25,174 nt of DNA from a virus, in the IMG/VR virus record IMGVR_UViG_3300030060_000740, positions 1 to 25,174 of that record. One strand, written 5' to 3'. The position numbers were made by a program, and so were the translations under genes. The notes under the pieces are model-generated. The model was not told the origin of the DNA, did no database searches, and saw nothing but the letters and a program-made list of their open reading frames with translations. Shown here piece after piece: positions 15,353 through 22,884 of the stretch (positions are counted from its first letter, which is position 1; the number at the start of each line of letters is the position of its first letter).

Positions 15353-17380
15353 TCACAAAACATCTTTTGTGTCAAGCCAATTATCACCTATTTTTGCTTC
15401 AAGTAACAATGGCACATTGAAATCAATCTTAAAATGTTGACTTACTAAATCTGTTATTATTTCGTTCATACTCTTAATTATAAATGTTACTTTATCTACC
15501 TCATTTGGATGAACATCAATAACAATAGAATCGTGTACAGTATTTACAATACAAGACTCTAATTTAGACAACTGCCTGTCTATTTCTAATAATACTAAAG
15601 GCACAATATCAGCAGTAGCAAATGATTGCACAGGATAATTCTTTATCTGTGTGAAATGAGACACTTTTCCATAAGAATTTCTTCTTACATCAGGAAATGC
15701 AAACTCTCTACCTGATGGTGTTGTTATTTTACCTGTTCCTATAGCCTCTTTAGCCAATTTGGAATGCCATAATGCGATTCCTTTGTACTTTTTGTTGAAC
15801 TGTTTATAATATGTAGCTTGAGCAATCGTTCTCCCAAATCCTGTTGCTCCGTACAAGGGTGCAAACGTATGTGCTTTCGCTTCTTGGCGAGATATTTTCT
15901 CCCCTGCATCACTAATAACACTAGCAGTATAACTATGCACATCAAATCCATCTTCAATCTCCCTCATTGCAGTTTTATCTTGTGATAAGAATGCTGACAC
16001 TCTAAATTCTAACTGTGCAAAGTCAGCTTCTAATATTTGTCCACCTTCCCAACGAGATACAAACACTTTTTTAACAGGGAATGTACCACCTCTAGGCATA
16101 TTCTGCATATTAGGGTCAGCACCACTAAATCTGCCTGTTGCAGTTCTGTGTTGTAGCAATCTAACGTGTAACTTACCATCAGATTTTAGGTGTGTTGTTA
16201 TTCCCTCAACAAAAGATGATAAGTATGTTTCTAATGCTGACAATCTCTGTAAATCTTCTAAAAAGTTTTGTGCATTTGTAAGATTTTTACTCTTAGCTAT
16301 GTTCTGTAGTATAACTAAGTTAGTTTTATTGACAGTAAAACCATTTGCACTTACCCATTTTGCATTTGGTGGTGTAAACTTTAGTCCTGCTACTGCAGAG
16401 GTACGTTGAAAGTGATATCCATTAGAGTTACAATCATTGCAGTTATTAGTATTAGCATAAGGTACACCATTCTTCCTAACCTTTCTTATTTTTCCTGTTC
16501 CAAAACAAGTTTGGCATCTCTCTGCCTTTGTTTTGTATACTATGTCTGAATTATCTTTGACTGTTTGTTTGTAATCTTTATCAGGCATATATGGTGTAAA
16601 AGAATTTGCCCACATAACCTTGTCTTTTGGCTTTCTACTGTAAATAACCCATGACATTTGTTCAGGACTACTTAAATTAATAGGTGTATCCCCCATTAGT
16701 TGTACAACTTGTTCCTTTAACCTGTTCTCTATGGCAATCTTTTCATTCTCAAACTCAGTCTTAACTTTTTCTAATGTGTCAACATCAACTTTGAATCCTC
16801 TTTTATATATCTTAGCCAATGCAACTGCCACTTTGTTTGTTAGTATAACAGTTTCCATCAAACCTGCATCTTCCAAACTATTTAATCTCATGTATTGTCT
16901 TTGACTAAGTTGTTGTGTAGCTTCCAAGTCTGCTATCAAGTATTCTGTTAACTCATCTCTTGGTATTTCATCTGTTGCATAACCTTTTGCAAAGTAATCT
17001 TTCAATGTGTCTTGCTTTTTAGTAGGTAGGTCATATCTATTTGCACAATCTTTTAGGTGCAATGGTTCTTTAACACCTCTTTGTAACACATACTCTGTAA
17101 GCATTGTGCAGAATATTGCACCATCATATTTAAATCCTGATTCCCACAACCACATCAGGTCATAAACAAAGTTATGTCCTATAAGTATAGTTGCCCTGTC
17201 TAACAAAGATTGTATAGCATCAAAGTTATTCTCTTCGCCATCCATGTTAAACAAATGTCTTGTTCCATTATCCTCAAGACAACCCACCATGACTAATTTA
17301 TTGTCAGCTTCAAATGGGTCAAGATGCATCTTGCCATCTCTCTTTGTTACTGTATTTTCTACATCAAGTGTTAGCTTCAT
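15353..17380 (-). CDS. Family A DNA polymerase with DnaJ-like zinc finger insert
   Basis: Start at 17380 (675 residues), because the protein then opens with the Exo I strand (MKLTLDVENT; D6, E8) and GAGG lies upstream; the frame extends to 17437, but those codons lie within the HNH gene. The 3'-5' exonuclease has Exo II (IGHNFVYD; N70, D74) and Exo III (YLIAD; Y147, D151). Residues about 289-317 hold CQTCFGTG ... CNDC (C289, C292, C314, C317), half of a DnaJ Cys-rich domain. The polymerase follows: motif A (EADFAQLEFR, D452), motif B (RQEAKAHTFAPLYG; R498, K502, F506) and motif C (VHDS; H616, D617). F506 is at the place of E. coli Pol I F762. The zinc-finger insert is what I remember from HMO-2011-type phages. 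This is the replicative enzyme. Confidence 0.95.
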   Translation of the reverse strand: MKLTLDVENTVTKRDGKMHLDPFEADNKLVMVGCLEDNGTRHLFNMDGEENNFDAIQSLLDRATILIGHNFVYDLMWLWESGFKYDGAIFCTMLTEYVLQRGVKEPLHLKDCANRYDLPTKKQDTLKDYFAKGYATDEIPRDELTEYLIADLEATQQLSQRQYMRLNSLEDAGLMETVILTNKVAVALAKIYKRGFKVDVDTLEKVKTEFENEKIAIENRLKEQVVQLMGDTPINLSSPEQMSWVIYSRKPKDKVMWANSFTPYMPDKDYKQTVKDNSDIVYKTKAERCQTCFGTGKIRKVRKNGVPYANTNNCNDCNSNGYHFQRTSAVAGLKFTPPNAKWVSANGFTVNKTNLVILQNIAKSKNLTNAQNFLEDLQRLSALETYLSSFVEGITTHLKSDGKLHVRLLQHRTATGRFSGADPNMQNMPRGGTFPVKKVFVSRWEGGQILEADFAQLEFRVSAFLSQDKTAMREIEDGFDVHSYTASVISDAGEKISRQEAKAHTFAPLYGATGFGRTIAQATYYKQFNKKYKGIALWHSKLAKEAIGTGKITTPSGREFAFPDVRRNSYGKVSHFTQIKNYPVQSFATADIVPLVLLEIDRQLSKLESCIVNTVHDSIVIDVHPNEVDKVTFIIKSMNEIITDLVSQHFKIDFNVPLLLEAKIGDNWLDTKDVL

Positions 17381-17843
17381 TGCTAAATAAACCCTCTTCT
17401 CTTTGTAACTGTGTGTGTTCAGCGTGACAATTAGCACAAAGAACTCTACACTTTCTCATTTCATCTTTAATTTTTTTTAATCCACAAGAACTCATCCTAC
17501 TAATCTCTCTCAACTTTGAGTTTACATCTAAATGGTCAAACTGTAAAGCATCACTACATTTTTTATACCCACATACCTGACAACCAAAATAAAGTTTTAC
17601 CCTTTTAATATATTTTTTAGTTTTCTTAACGTGTTCTTTTTGTTGCTTTCGTTTACGTGAACGTATTTTAACCATAGTCTGTGGTGAGTTCCACATCTCA
17701 TATACTTTATCTCCTCTTTTGTAATAGTACATGAATGTATATCCATCTTCTCTTACGTCATAGTGTTTAAGAGGTAAATTTAAAGCATCTGCTTCTTTCC
17801 GACTTAGATACTCCATTTTCATTTTGTAAATAGGTAAGTTCAC
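17364..17843 (-). CDS. HNH endonuclease, possible free-standing homing endonuclease
   Basis: This is a 159-residue protein. The C-terminal half is a treble-clef HNH domain: CQVCGYKKC (C88, C91), LQFDHLD (D103, H104) and CRVLCANCHAEHT (C136, C139, H140, H143). Residues 60-85 are very basic (KIRSRKRKQQKEHVKKTKK), as expected for DNA contact. The N-terminal 55 residues carry EYLSRKEADALNL and WNSPQTM, perhaps a target-recognition part. The GTG start at 17843 overlaps the helicase stop (TAGTG), without a good ribosome-binding site; Met8 or Met10 could also serve. The end overlaps the polymerase start by 17 bases. Insertion between helicase and polymerase is a favourite place for phage homing endonucleases, but a role in packaging or recombination is possible. 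Confidence 0.85.
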   Translation of the reverse strand: MNLPIYKMKMEYLSRKEADALNLPLKHYDVREDGYTFMYYYKRGDKVYEMWNSPQTMVKIRSRKRKQQKEHVKKTKKYIKRVKLYFGCQVCGYKKCSDALQFDHLDVNSKLREISRMSSCGLKKIKDEMRKCRVLCANCHAEHTQLQREEGLFSNEANT

Positions 17844-19066
17844 TATAAATATCTAGCAGTTAAATAATCTAATTCACAATGTTCAACACCATGCCAACCT
17901 GACAATTTATTCTTTACAACATTCAAATGTCTTGCAGGACTTTCTTCTTCGTTATCAGGATTTTTGACTGCATCTTTAGCTATCAAAAGCATCAAATCAG
18001 CTTCGGCAGCCTTACCTGTTCTACTACCTTCCATCATAGCCTGATTCAAGTATACCTTGCCCTCTGCTTCTGCTGACAGTTGCGACATATAGAATATTGC
18101 ACACTCGTGTATCTTAGCTATCTGTCTAGCATGAATAGCATTAGCTTTTAGAGCTTCGTCAGGTCTAGCAAAGCCACCTGACCTTGCAAACTTATCTCCC
18201 ATATCAAGTATGACTATGTCAGGCTTGTATGATTTGCAAACACTCTCAACCCATGCCATATCACGACCTGATGCATCTTTGATAAATATGTTCTTCTTAA
18301 CTGTTTCATATATATCTCTAGCTTTCTCAGGGTTCTTTTTTATGTCATGCATTGTCATGCCTGTTGCTGATGTTAGATACCTTGCACCAACTCTATGTGC
18401 TGATTCTTCGTTACATAACACAACACACTTAGCACCTTGATGTGCAAAGCCACCTGTACTAGCAACGAGTGATGCATGAAAGGATGTCTTGCCTGTGTTT
18501 GGTCTAGCACCTACTTCAATCAAATGTCCTGCAGAAACTCCCTCTACTTTTCTAGTCAAGGCAGGTATGTTGAATGTCCACTTAGCTTCCAAGCTATTCT
18601 TGGATATCAAAGTTTCTAAACTCATGTCATCCCATTCTATGTTAAGATTCGGTGTAAAATCATCTCCATATAATTCAAGAATATTTCTAATGGGTTCAAG
18701 AGAGGATTGATTACCATTGACATAATCAAAGCCGATATTAGCAATGTCTTCGCCAACAACTTGCTGAAATAACTTAGACAATACTTCTTGTGCAACGTCT
18801 TCTCCAAGTGGCTTCTCCTTTTTTATTCTGCTAAACAAATCCAAGTAGGCTTGTTTCTGTGCAGTAGTCATTGATGGATTGCTTGATATAAACAAGGCTT
18901 CAATCTCATCAGGTGTTACTGTTCTCTCATATGTTGACATTGCTTTATCAACAGATTGCTTTATCTTTCTCACATCTTTGCTAAACAATCTATCAGGACA
19001 CTTAGCACCTCTATGTTCATCATAGAATGGTTTGTCCATTAAACTTCTAATTAACGATAGTTCCAT
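17843..19066 (-). CDS. DnaB-like replicative helicase
   Basis: This is a 407-residue protein. The N-terminal 160 residues are helical. The RecA-like ATPase core follows: Walker A GARPNTGKTS (K193, T194), the H1a-like CNEES (about 219-222), Walker B PDIVILD (D288), the H3 region FYMSQLS (Q329), and a C-terminal VVKNKLSGWHG segment that fits the H4 loop. It would unwind the duplex 5' to 3' ahead of the polymerase as a hexamer. The enzyme is separate from its primase, whose gene overlaps it by 20 bases, unlike the fused T7 gp4. AAAGGAG lies 8 bases before the ATG, inside the end of the primase gene. Confidence 0.92.
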   Translation of the reverse strand: MELSLIRSLMDKPFYDEHRGAKCPDRLFSKDVRKIKQSVDKAMSTYERTVTPDEIEALFISSNPSMTTAQKQAYLDLFSRIKKEKPLGEDVAQEVLSKLFQQVVGEDIANIGFDYVNGNQSSLEPIRNILELYGDDFTPNLNIEWDDMSLETLISKNSLEAKWTFNIPALTRKVEGVSAGHLIEVGARPNTGKTSFHASLVASTGGFAHQGAKCVVLCNEESAHRVGARYLTSATGMTMHDIKKNPEKARDIYETVKKNIFIKDASGRDMAWVESVCKSYKPDIVILDMGDKFARSGGFARPDEALKANAIHARQIAKIHECAIFYMSQLSAEAEGKVYLNQAMMEGSRTGKAAEADLMLLIAKDAVKNPDNEEESPARHLNVVKNKLSGWHGVEHCELDYLTARYL

Positions 19067-19838
19067 GTTGGTTCTCCTTTGGGGTTAGGGTATATAAGTT
19101 ATTTAAGTCTTCTTCATTCCTGTATTTTAAATCGTCATTCAATCTTAAAACTTTTACATCAGGCACATGACCTCTTAGTTCTTTTGCAAAGGCTAGTGTT
19201 TTGGGCATTGCATCAGGGTCTAGTGCTATAATCACAGTCGAGAATTGCGATAGATACTGCCTGTGTGATTCGCTTAATGATGTTCCCAACACAGCTACCC
19301 CTACAAAAACATCACTACCTACAACAGTAGCACTAATGCAATCCTCAACTACGATTGCTACACTACCACAACCAAAATAATAAGGCAAGTTCTTTTTTCC
19401 ATATCTTTTCCACTTAGGAAGTCTGTGTGTAACTGCTTTGCCTATGGCATCAACAATCACACCATTCTCCTTGATAGGAAACACCACCCTCTTATCTTTT
19501 ATATCGTAATGTAGATTCAATTTATCACAGTCTAGTTCCCAAAGCTCACAGAAATCCATGACCTCTCGTCTATAACCATGATGTACCACAAACTCAGGCA
19601 TAGTGAATTTATCATCTAGTTGTTTAACTAATTCTAATGATGATTTAATATCATCTACAGATAAGTGTATTCTTTTTGACCCTGACAATCTACAGGATGC
19701 TTTGTAACAGTTCCATAAAAGATTGCCCATATTATTTGTAACACTAAAAGTTTTATAGCCATTACAATTAGGACAGTTTAATCTTTTACTTTCTCCTACA
19801 CTTAAATGTAAATCATTTATATATGTATATATACTCAT
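19047..19838 (-). CDS. DNA primase (zinc ribbon plus TOPRIM)
   Basis: The start at 19838 gives 263 residues and has AGGGAAG upstream within the end of the integrase gene; a GTG at 19862 in frame would overlap the integrase and is less likely. The zinc ribbon uses C22, C25, C44 and C49 (CPNC...CYKASC). A TOPRIM core follows: IVVEDCISA with E165, and IALDPDA with D207 and D209. This is the layout of T7 gp4-type primases, which lay down short RNA primers. The helicase part is encoded by the next gene. The zinc ribbon has C-x4-C in its second half instead of the more common C-x2-C. Confidence 0.92.
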   Translation of the reverse strand: MSIYTYINDLHLSVGESKRLNCPNCNGYKTFSVTNNMGNLLWNCYKASCRLSGSKRIHLSVDDIKSSLELVKQLDDKFTMPEFVVHHGYRREVMDFCELWELDCDKLNLHYDIKDKRVVFPIKENGVIVDAIGKAVTHRLPKWKRYGKKNLPYYFGCGSVAIVVEDCISATVVGSDVFVGVAVLGTSLSESHRQYLSQFSTVIIALDPDAMPKTLAFAKELRGHVPDVKVLRLNDDLKYRNEEDLNNLYTLTPKENQHGTIVN

Positions 19839-19845
19839 ATATGTA

Positions 19846-20766
19846 TCACTTCCCTGTGGCACTTAATATGCTTATACCATAGTTTTTTCGAGTTGTCAAT
19901 GCATTTTTTGCAGAGTCAAGTGTATTTTTCATGTAAGGCTTTACTGACTGTGGGTTTGCATGACCTGTAACTGACATAATTTGACCCATTGAAACTCCTG
20001 CTTCAACCATCTCTGTAGTACCTGTTCGTCTTAAATCAGCGATTCGTAGCTCATCAGGAAGTCCACAGAGCTTGATTACCTTTCTAGCCACTATGGATAG
20101 CCTATGAAGAGTATAGGGGTTGTATGAGCTTCTAATCGCCTTTGGTACAGGTGCAACATATTCTTGAAAATCATAATCTCTTTTCTGTTCTTGCAACATT
20201 TCAAATAAATCTTCACTAATTGGAAGACTAACACTTGCACCTCGTTTAGATTGCTCAAGATTCAGTACACCATTGTTAAAATCTATGCTTTCAAACTTGA
20301 GTAACCTCATATCTCCTACTCTTTGACACCATTCATAGGACATTTGTACAATTAAACCTATGCTCCTGTACCTAAAATCACTATAACAAAAGTCAAGTAG
20401 TTTTTTTATCTGTTCTCTTGTCCAAATTACCTTTCTAGGCTTGTTAGTTTTACATTTAAACGTAGAGAATGGATTATATTCAACATAACCCATCTCCATT
20501 CCAAATGAATATACTTTCCTAGATGATGCGACAATATGATTCGCCATATAAATGCCTCTTTTTAGCCACACTTCATATGATTGTCTAGCCATAGCACCTG
20601 TTAGTTTATCAGCTTTAGTTATACAAATAGAATGCTTATTCAATTTTGTGTTTAACATTAGCTCTAAACAATTTGAATAATCTACTTTAGTTTTATAGGC
20701 TAACATACTGTAATCACTAGACTTATAGTATTCATCTACTAGTTGTTTAACTGTTATTTTTGCCAT
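19846..20766 (-). CDS. int: Tyrosine recombinase / integrase
   Basis: This is a 306-residue protein of usual length. Residues 1-105 form the core-binding domain (SAM-like, with ARQSYEVWLKRG). The catalytic domain shows R149 (WCQRVGDMR), K174 (EQSKRGAS), R246 (IADLRRTGT), H269 (VTGHANPQ) and Y278 (VKPYMKN). The first residue of the usual H-x-x-R box is Ala243, not His. A strong AGGAG lies 6 bases before the ATG, within the last codons of a tiny gene. It could integrate the phage genome or resolve multimers. No attachment-site core or tRNA-like sequence is visible nearby. The gene lies directly upstream of the primase rather than in a lysogeny module, and no repressor or excisionase is in the window. 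Confidence 0.93.
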   Translation of the reverse strand: MAKITVKQLVDEYYKSSDYSMLAYKTKVDYSNCLELMLNTKLNKHSICITKADKLTGAMARQSYEVWLKRGIYMANHIVASSRKVYSFGMEMGYVEYNPFSTFKCKTNKPRKVIWTREQIKKLLDFCYSDFRYRSIGLIVQMSYEWCQRVGDMRLLKFESIDFNNGVLNLEQSKRGASVSLPISEDLFEMLQEQKRDYDFQEYVAPVPKAIRSSYNPYTLHRLSIVARKVIKLCGLPDELRIADLRRTGTTEMVEAGVSMGQIMSVTGHANPQSVKPYMKNTLDSAKNALTTRKNYGISILSATGK

Positions 20767-20767
20767 G

Positions 20768-20851
20768 TCATACTCCTATGTAACATGAAAAGTATAATAC
20801 TACTATTGCACTTATTAGTAGTACAACTATAGCATCATTGTTGGGGTTCAT
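20768..20851 (-). CDS. Tiny hydrophobic membrane peptide upstream of integrase (27 aa)
   Basis: The ATG at 20851 follows the previous stop by 2 bases, with AAAGGTG 7 bases upstream. The TGA (20770-20768) is one base before the integrase ATG, whose AGGAG lies inside this gene. The peptide starts MNPNNDAIVVLLISAIVV and ends CYIGV, so nearly all of it is one membrane helix. Exact tiling between two genes and a good ribosome-binding site support coding. It could instead be a leader peptide that couples integrase translation to the operon. I know no family. Confidence 0.5.
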   Translation of the reverse strand: MNPNNDAIVVLLISAIVVLYFSCYIGV

Positions 20852-20853
20852 AA

Positions 20854-20985
20854 CTACACCTTTATAGCTATATAAATACACAATGCTATTATCAGTAGCT
20901 TACCATAGTCGAGGTCAAACTTTGTACCCTCTCCAAATTTTTTATGATAATCTACATTAAAAAAGTCTGTTATTCTATGCCACAT
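20854..20985 (-). CDS. Small membrane protein with C-terminal helix (43 aa)
   Basis: A near-perfect AAAGGAG lies 6 bases before the ATG at 20985. The protein has a soluble N-terminal 28 residues (MWHRITDFFNVDYHKKFGEG...) and a C-terminal hydrophobic helix (LLIIALCIYIAIKV) ending at a TAG (20856-20854). This is the topology of a tail-anchored protein. It is followed 2 bases later by the 27-residue membrane peptide. I recognise no family. Confidence 0.65.
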   Translation of the reverse strand: MWHRITDFFNVDYHKKFGEGTKFDLDYGKLLIIALCIYIAIKV

Positions 20986-20998
20986 TTTTTTCTCCTTT

Positions 20999-21145
20999 CT
21001 ATTCAAATGTTTTTTCTATCCATACTATTTTTCCATCAATCATATCTATAATTTGTTTGGCATCATAAGCCATCATATAGATATAAAAAGTACCATATTC
21101 CTCTTTACCTCGTGGGTGTTCTATTTCTACATAATATCTATTCAT
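20999..21145 (-). CDS. Small hypothetical protein (48 aa)
   Basis: The start at 21145 is preferred to 21190, since AAAGGTGGAG lies just upstream and it overlaps the previous stop by 8 bases (ATGAATAG). The protein starts MNRYYVEIEHPRGKEEYG and has two beta-strand segments, an Ala/Asp helix (MMAYDAKQIIDMI) and a final strand (KIVWIEKTF). That beta-beta-alpha-beta look is common in tiny phage accessory proteins. No function is visible. Confidence 0.65.
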   Translation of the reverse strand: MNRYYVEIEHPRGKEEYGTFYIYMMAYDAKQIIDMIDGKIVWIEKTFE

Positions 21146-21494
21146 GTTCTCCACCTTTGTCGTTATCGTCATACTTAATTCTCTTACCATTGTAATACAT
21201 ATATCTACTTCTGCTTGGTGTATGATAGCCTTTCTTCAAAAAGAATGTAGGCTTTCTCTTTGCAGTTTCAAATGTAGCTACAGTTAAAACAATAGCACTT
21301 ATTAGAAATACATGGGCAATGGCAGTTATACCAAACACCCACATACTACCAAAGTACATAGAAAAAACTATGCACCACATCCATGCTAATACTTGCATGA
21401 CCATGTGTCTAGTGTTCAAGTCAGGTATATGTCGCAATGGATTACGTTGATGATTCATAACTGATTGCCATGAATCGTGTACTATTTTAGTCAT
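21138..21494 (-). CDS. Membrane protein with two predicted helices (118 aa)
   Basis: The start at 21494 is chosen (AAGGA 9 bases upstream, 8-base overlap ATGACTAA with the previous gene) over 21506. After a 35-residue soluble N-terminus, two hydrophobic stretches occur: about residues 34-49 (QVLAWMWCIVFSMYFG) and 51-73 (MWVFGITAIAHVFLISAIVL). The C-terminus is basic and Tyr-rich (SRSRYMYYNGKRIKY). It is probably an inner-membrane hairpin with both ends in the cytoplasm. Roles such as superinfection exclusion or a lysis accessory are possible, but nothing shows either. Confidence 0.7.
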   Translation of the reverse strand: MTKIVHDSWQSVMNHQRNPLRHIPDLNTRHMVMQVLAWMWCIVFSMYFGSMWVFGITAIAHVFLISAIVLTVATFETAKRKPTFFLKKGYHTPSRSRYMYYNGKRIKYDDNDKGGEHE

Positions 21495-21765
21495 TCTCTG
21501 TTCCATCCTTTATCCTAGTTCTACATACATTTGTACCTAACATATCAAACATAGTACAACCATAATCATAGCCTTGTTTATAATAATGGTGTGATTGTTT
21601 TTCATCTCGTTCTCCATGAAGTAATCCATCTGCCACACCATCTTTAAATGCACTTAAAATTTCATTAACTGCTAGTTGTCCTACAGAGCCATGCCTATCT
21701 ATAAAAGAATTAGGTATTTTTTCAGTTGTATCACTAGTCGCTAGTTGGTCTCTTTGTATTGCCAT
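21487..21765 (-). CDS. Hypothetical soluble protein (92 aa)
   Basis: AGGAG lies 6 bases before the ATG. The protein has a polar N-terminus, then AFKDGVADGLLHGERDEKQS, HHYYKQGYDYGCTMF and a short tail. The G-x-x-x-G helix followed by Tyr-rich GYDYG vaguely recalls the two-helix RMF-like pattern of the gene at 9303-9578, but the Pro-Tyr and Trp residues are missing. I recognise no family. Confidence 0.65.
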   Translation of the reverse strand: MAIQRDQLATSDTTEKIPNSFIDRHGSVGQLAVNEILSAFKDGVADGLLHGERDEKQSHHYYKQGYDYGCTMFDMLGTNVCRTRIKDGTEND

Positions 21766-21775
21766 TTTTCATCTC

Positions 21776-22450
21776 CTATTTTTTATCTATGTAAACTCTT
21801 AGATGTGTTGATTGCTCTATACTTTGACCATAATGGGTAGCACCTGTACCTTTTAACTCAGGCTTGATGTGTTGCCCTCGCACTCTCATGGTATAGGAAT
21901 CATGGTTAAGATATACTTTCATACCTCTAGTTAGCTTTTTGCCATACTCATTGTTAGGTATCTCAGCGAATACATATCTAGCTCCTCCAAATTGCATGGC
22001 ATCATGGTATGCTTTTTTATAATGCTCATTCTCTTCAGATAGCTTTTTTATTATGTCATCTTTCTCTTCAATGATAGAGTCAAGTTTATCTATCTTGCCA
22101 TGCAGATTGTGATATTCTTGTGTATCATTATTAGTTAGTTGTGTTTTATAAACCTCTATGTCCTCTTTAAGGCTTTCTACTACATTAGCAAGATGTACAC
22201 CCTCATTAACTGCATCATCTTTTTCTTTTCTTAACTCCTCAAGAGTATAATCTCTTGGCTTTGTTTCCTTTTGGCTAGATAGCTTTACAAAAGCTCTGAC
22301 CATATGTTGAAAGTCCATATGTGAGATAGGTATATATCTATCCTCTTCTTTTGAATAGTATGCCTTGTAATTCAAGTCATACATATCACTTGCAAGTTTA
22401 CCTGTGGTTGTTGTTGCACCTAGCATTGTTACTACTCTGTGTATTTTCAT
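21776..22450 (-). CDS. Coiled-coil phage protein (224 aa)
   Basis: AAAGGAG lies 8 bases before the ATG, which overlaps the hydrolase stop as ATGA. Residues 1-60 form a mixed domain (KIHRVVTMLGATTTTGKLAS...). Residues about 70-150 are a charged coiled coil (ELRKEKDDAV..., IDKLDSIIEEKDDIIKKL). The C-terminus is a likely beta domain (GMKVYLNHDSYTMRVRGQHI, THLRVYIDKK). No catalytic motif is found. The coiled coil suggests an oligomeric or scaffold role. I do not recognise the family. Confidence 0.7.
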   Translation of the reverse strand: MKIHRVVTMLGATTTTGKLASDMYDLNYKAYYSKEEDRYIPISHMDFQHMVRAFVKLSSQKETKPRDYTLEELRKEKDDAVNEGVHLANVVESLKEDIEVYKTQLTNNDTQEYHNLHGKIDKLDSIIEEKDDIIKKLSEENEHYKKAYHDAMQFGGARYVFAEIPNNEYGKKLTRGMKVYLNHDSYTMRVRGQHIKPELKGTGATHYGQSIEQSTHLRVYIDKK

Positions 22451-22884
22451 TTTGTTCTCCTTTCATTTTCCCACTTATAAAATATGTGGTCATCTATTCT
22501 AGTTATATAAGTCTTTGTTTCTGCCCAACTTGGGTTAACGTAGTAGGCATGATAATGTGTTGCACCTTCGACAAAATCATCTAGGTTGCCATAGTATACA
22601 CCTTTAGCAACTTTGAGTGCAACATCCCATGCTTTCTTTTCTCTTGCCTTATCACTCTTACCATCACAATACCAACTGAATTGACACTTGTTCTTGATAG
22701 GTAGTGTAGGTTTCCATTTGTATGTTAATCCCTGTTTAACGACATCACATACGTTGTTTGGATATCTTGAATCCTGTACCCTATTCATAACTACTTGTGC
22801 AACTGCCACTTGACCTATGAAACTTTGGTTTTTAGATTCGTGATATACATTTAAAGCTAAACACATGATTGATTCAAGTATCAT
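22447..22884 (-). CDS. SleB-type cell-wall hydrolase, candidate endolysin
   Basis: The start at 22884 (145 residues) overlaps the methyltransferase stop as ATGA and has AAAGGTGG upstream; a GTG at 22893 is also in frame. The whole protein is one Hydrolase_2 domain: LNVYHESKNQ with the likely catalytic Glu14-16 region, GQVAVAQVVMNRV, QFSWYCDG, then EGATHYHAYYVNPSWA and DDHIFYKW. The family cuts peptidoglycan and includes spore-cortex and phage lysins. There is no signal peptide, so export would need a holin. It is the only lysin candidate in the window, yet sits in the leftward early cluster, far from the holin-like gene at 1260-1496. Confidence 0.88.
   Translation of the reverse strand: MILESIMCLALNVYHESKNQSFIGQVAVAQVVMNRVQDSRYPNNVCDVVKQGLTYKWKPTLPIKNKCQFSWYCDGKSDKAREKKAWDVALKVAKGVYYGNLDDFVEGATHYHAYYVNPSWAETKTYITRIDDHIFYKWENERRTK

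Noticed and set aside
17381-17437. Extension of the polymerase to 17437
   Set aside because: Those codons lie inside the HNH gene, and the Exo I motif starts right at the Met at 17380, which has GAGG upstream.
20841-20860. tRNA-like GGTTC stretch as attP core near the integrase
   Set aside because: No T-arm stem or cloverleaf forms, and the bases code for the start of the 27-residue peptide.
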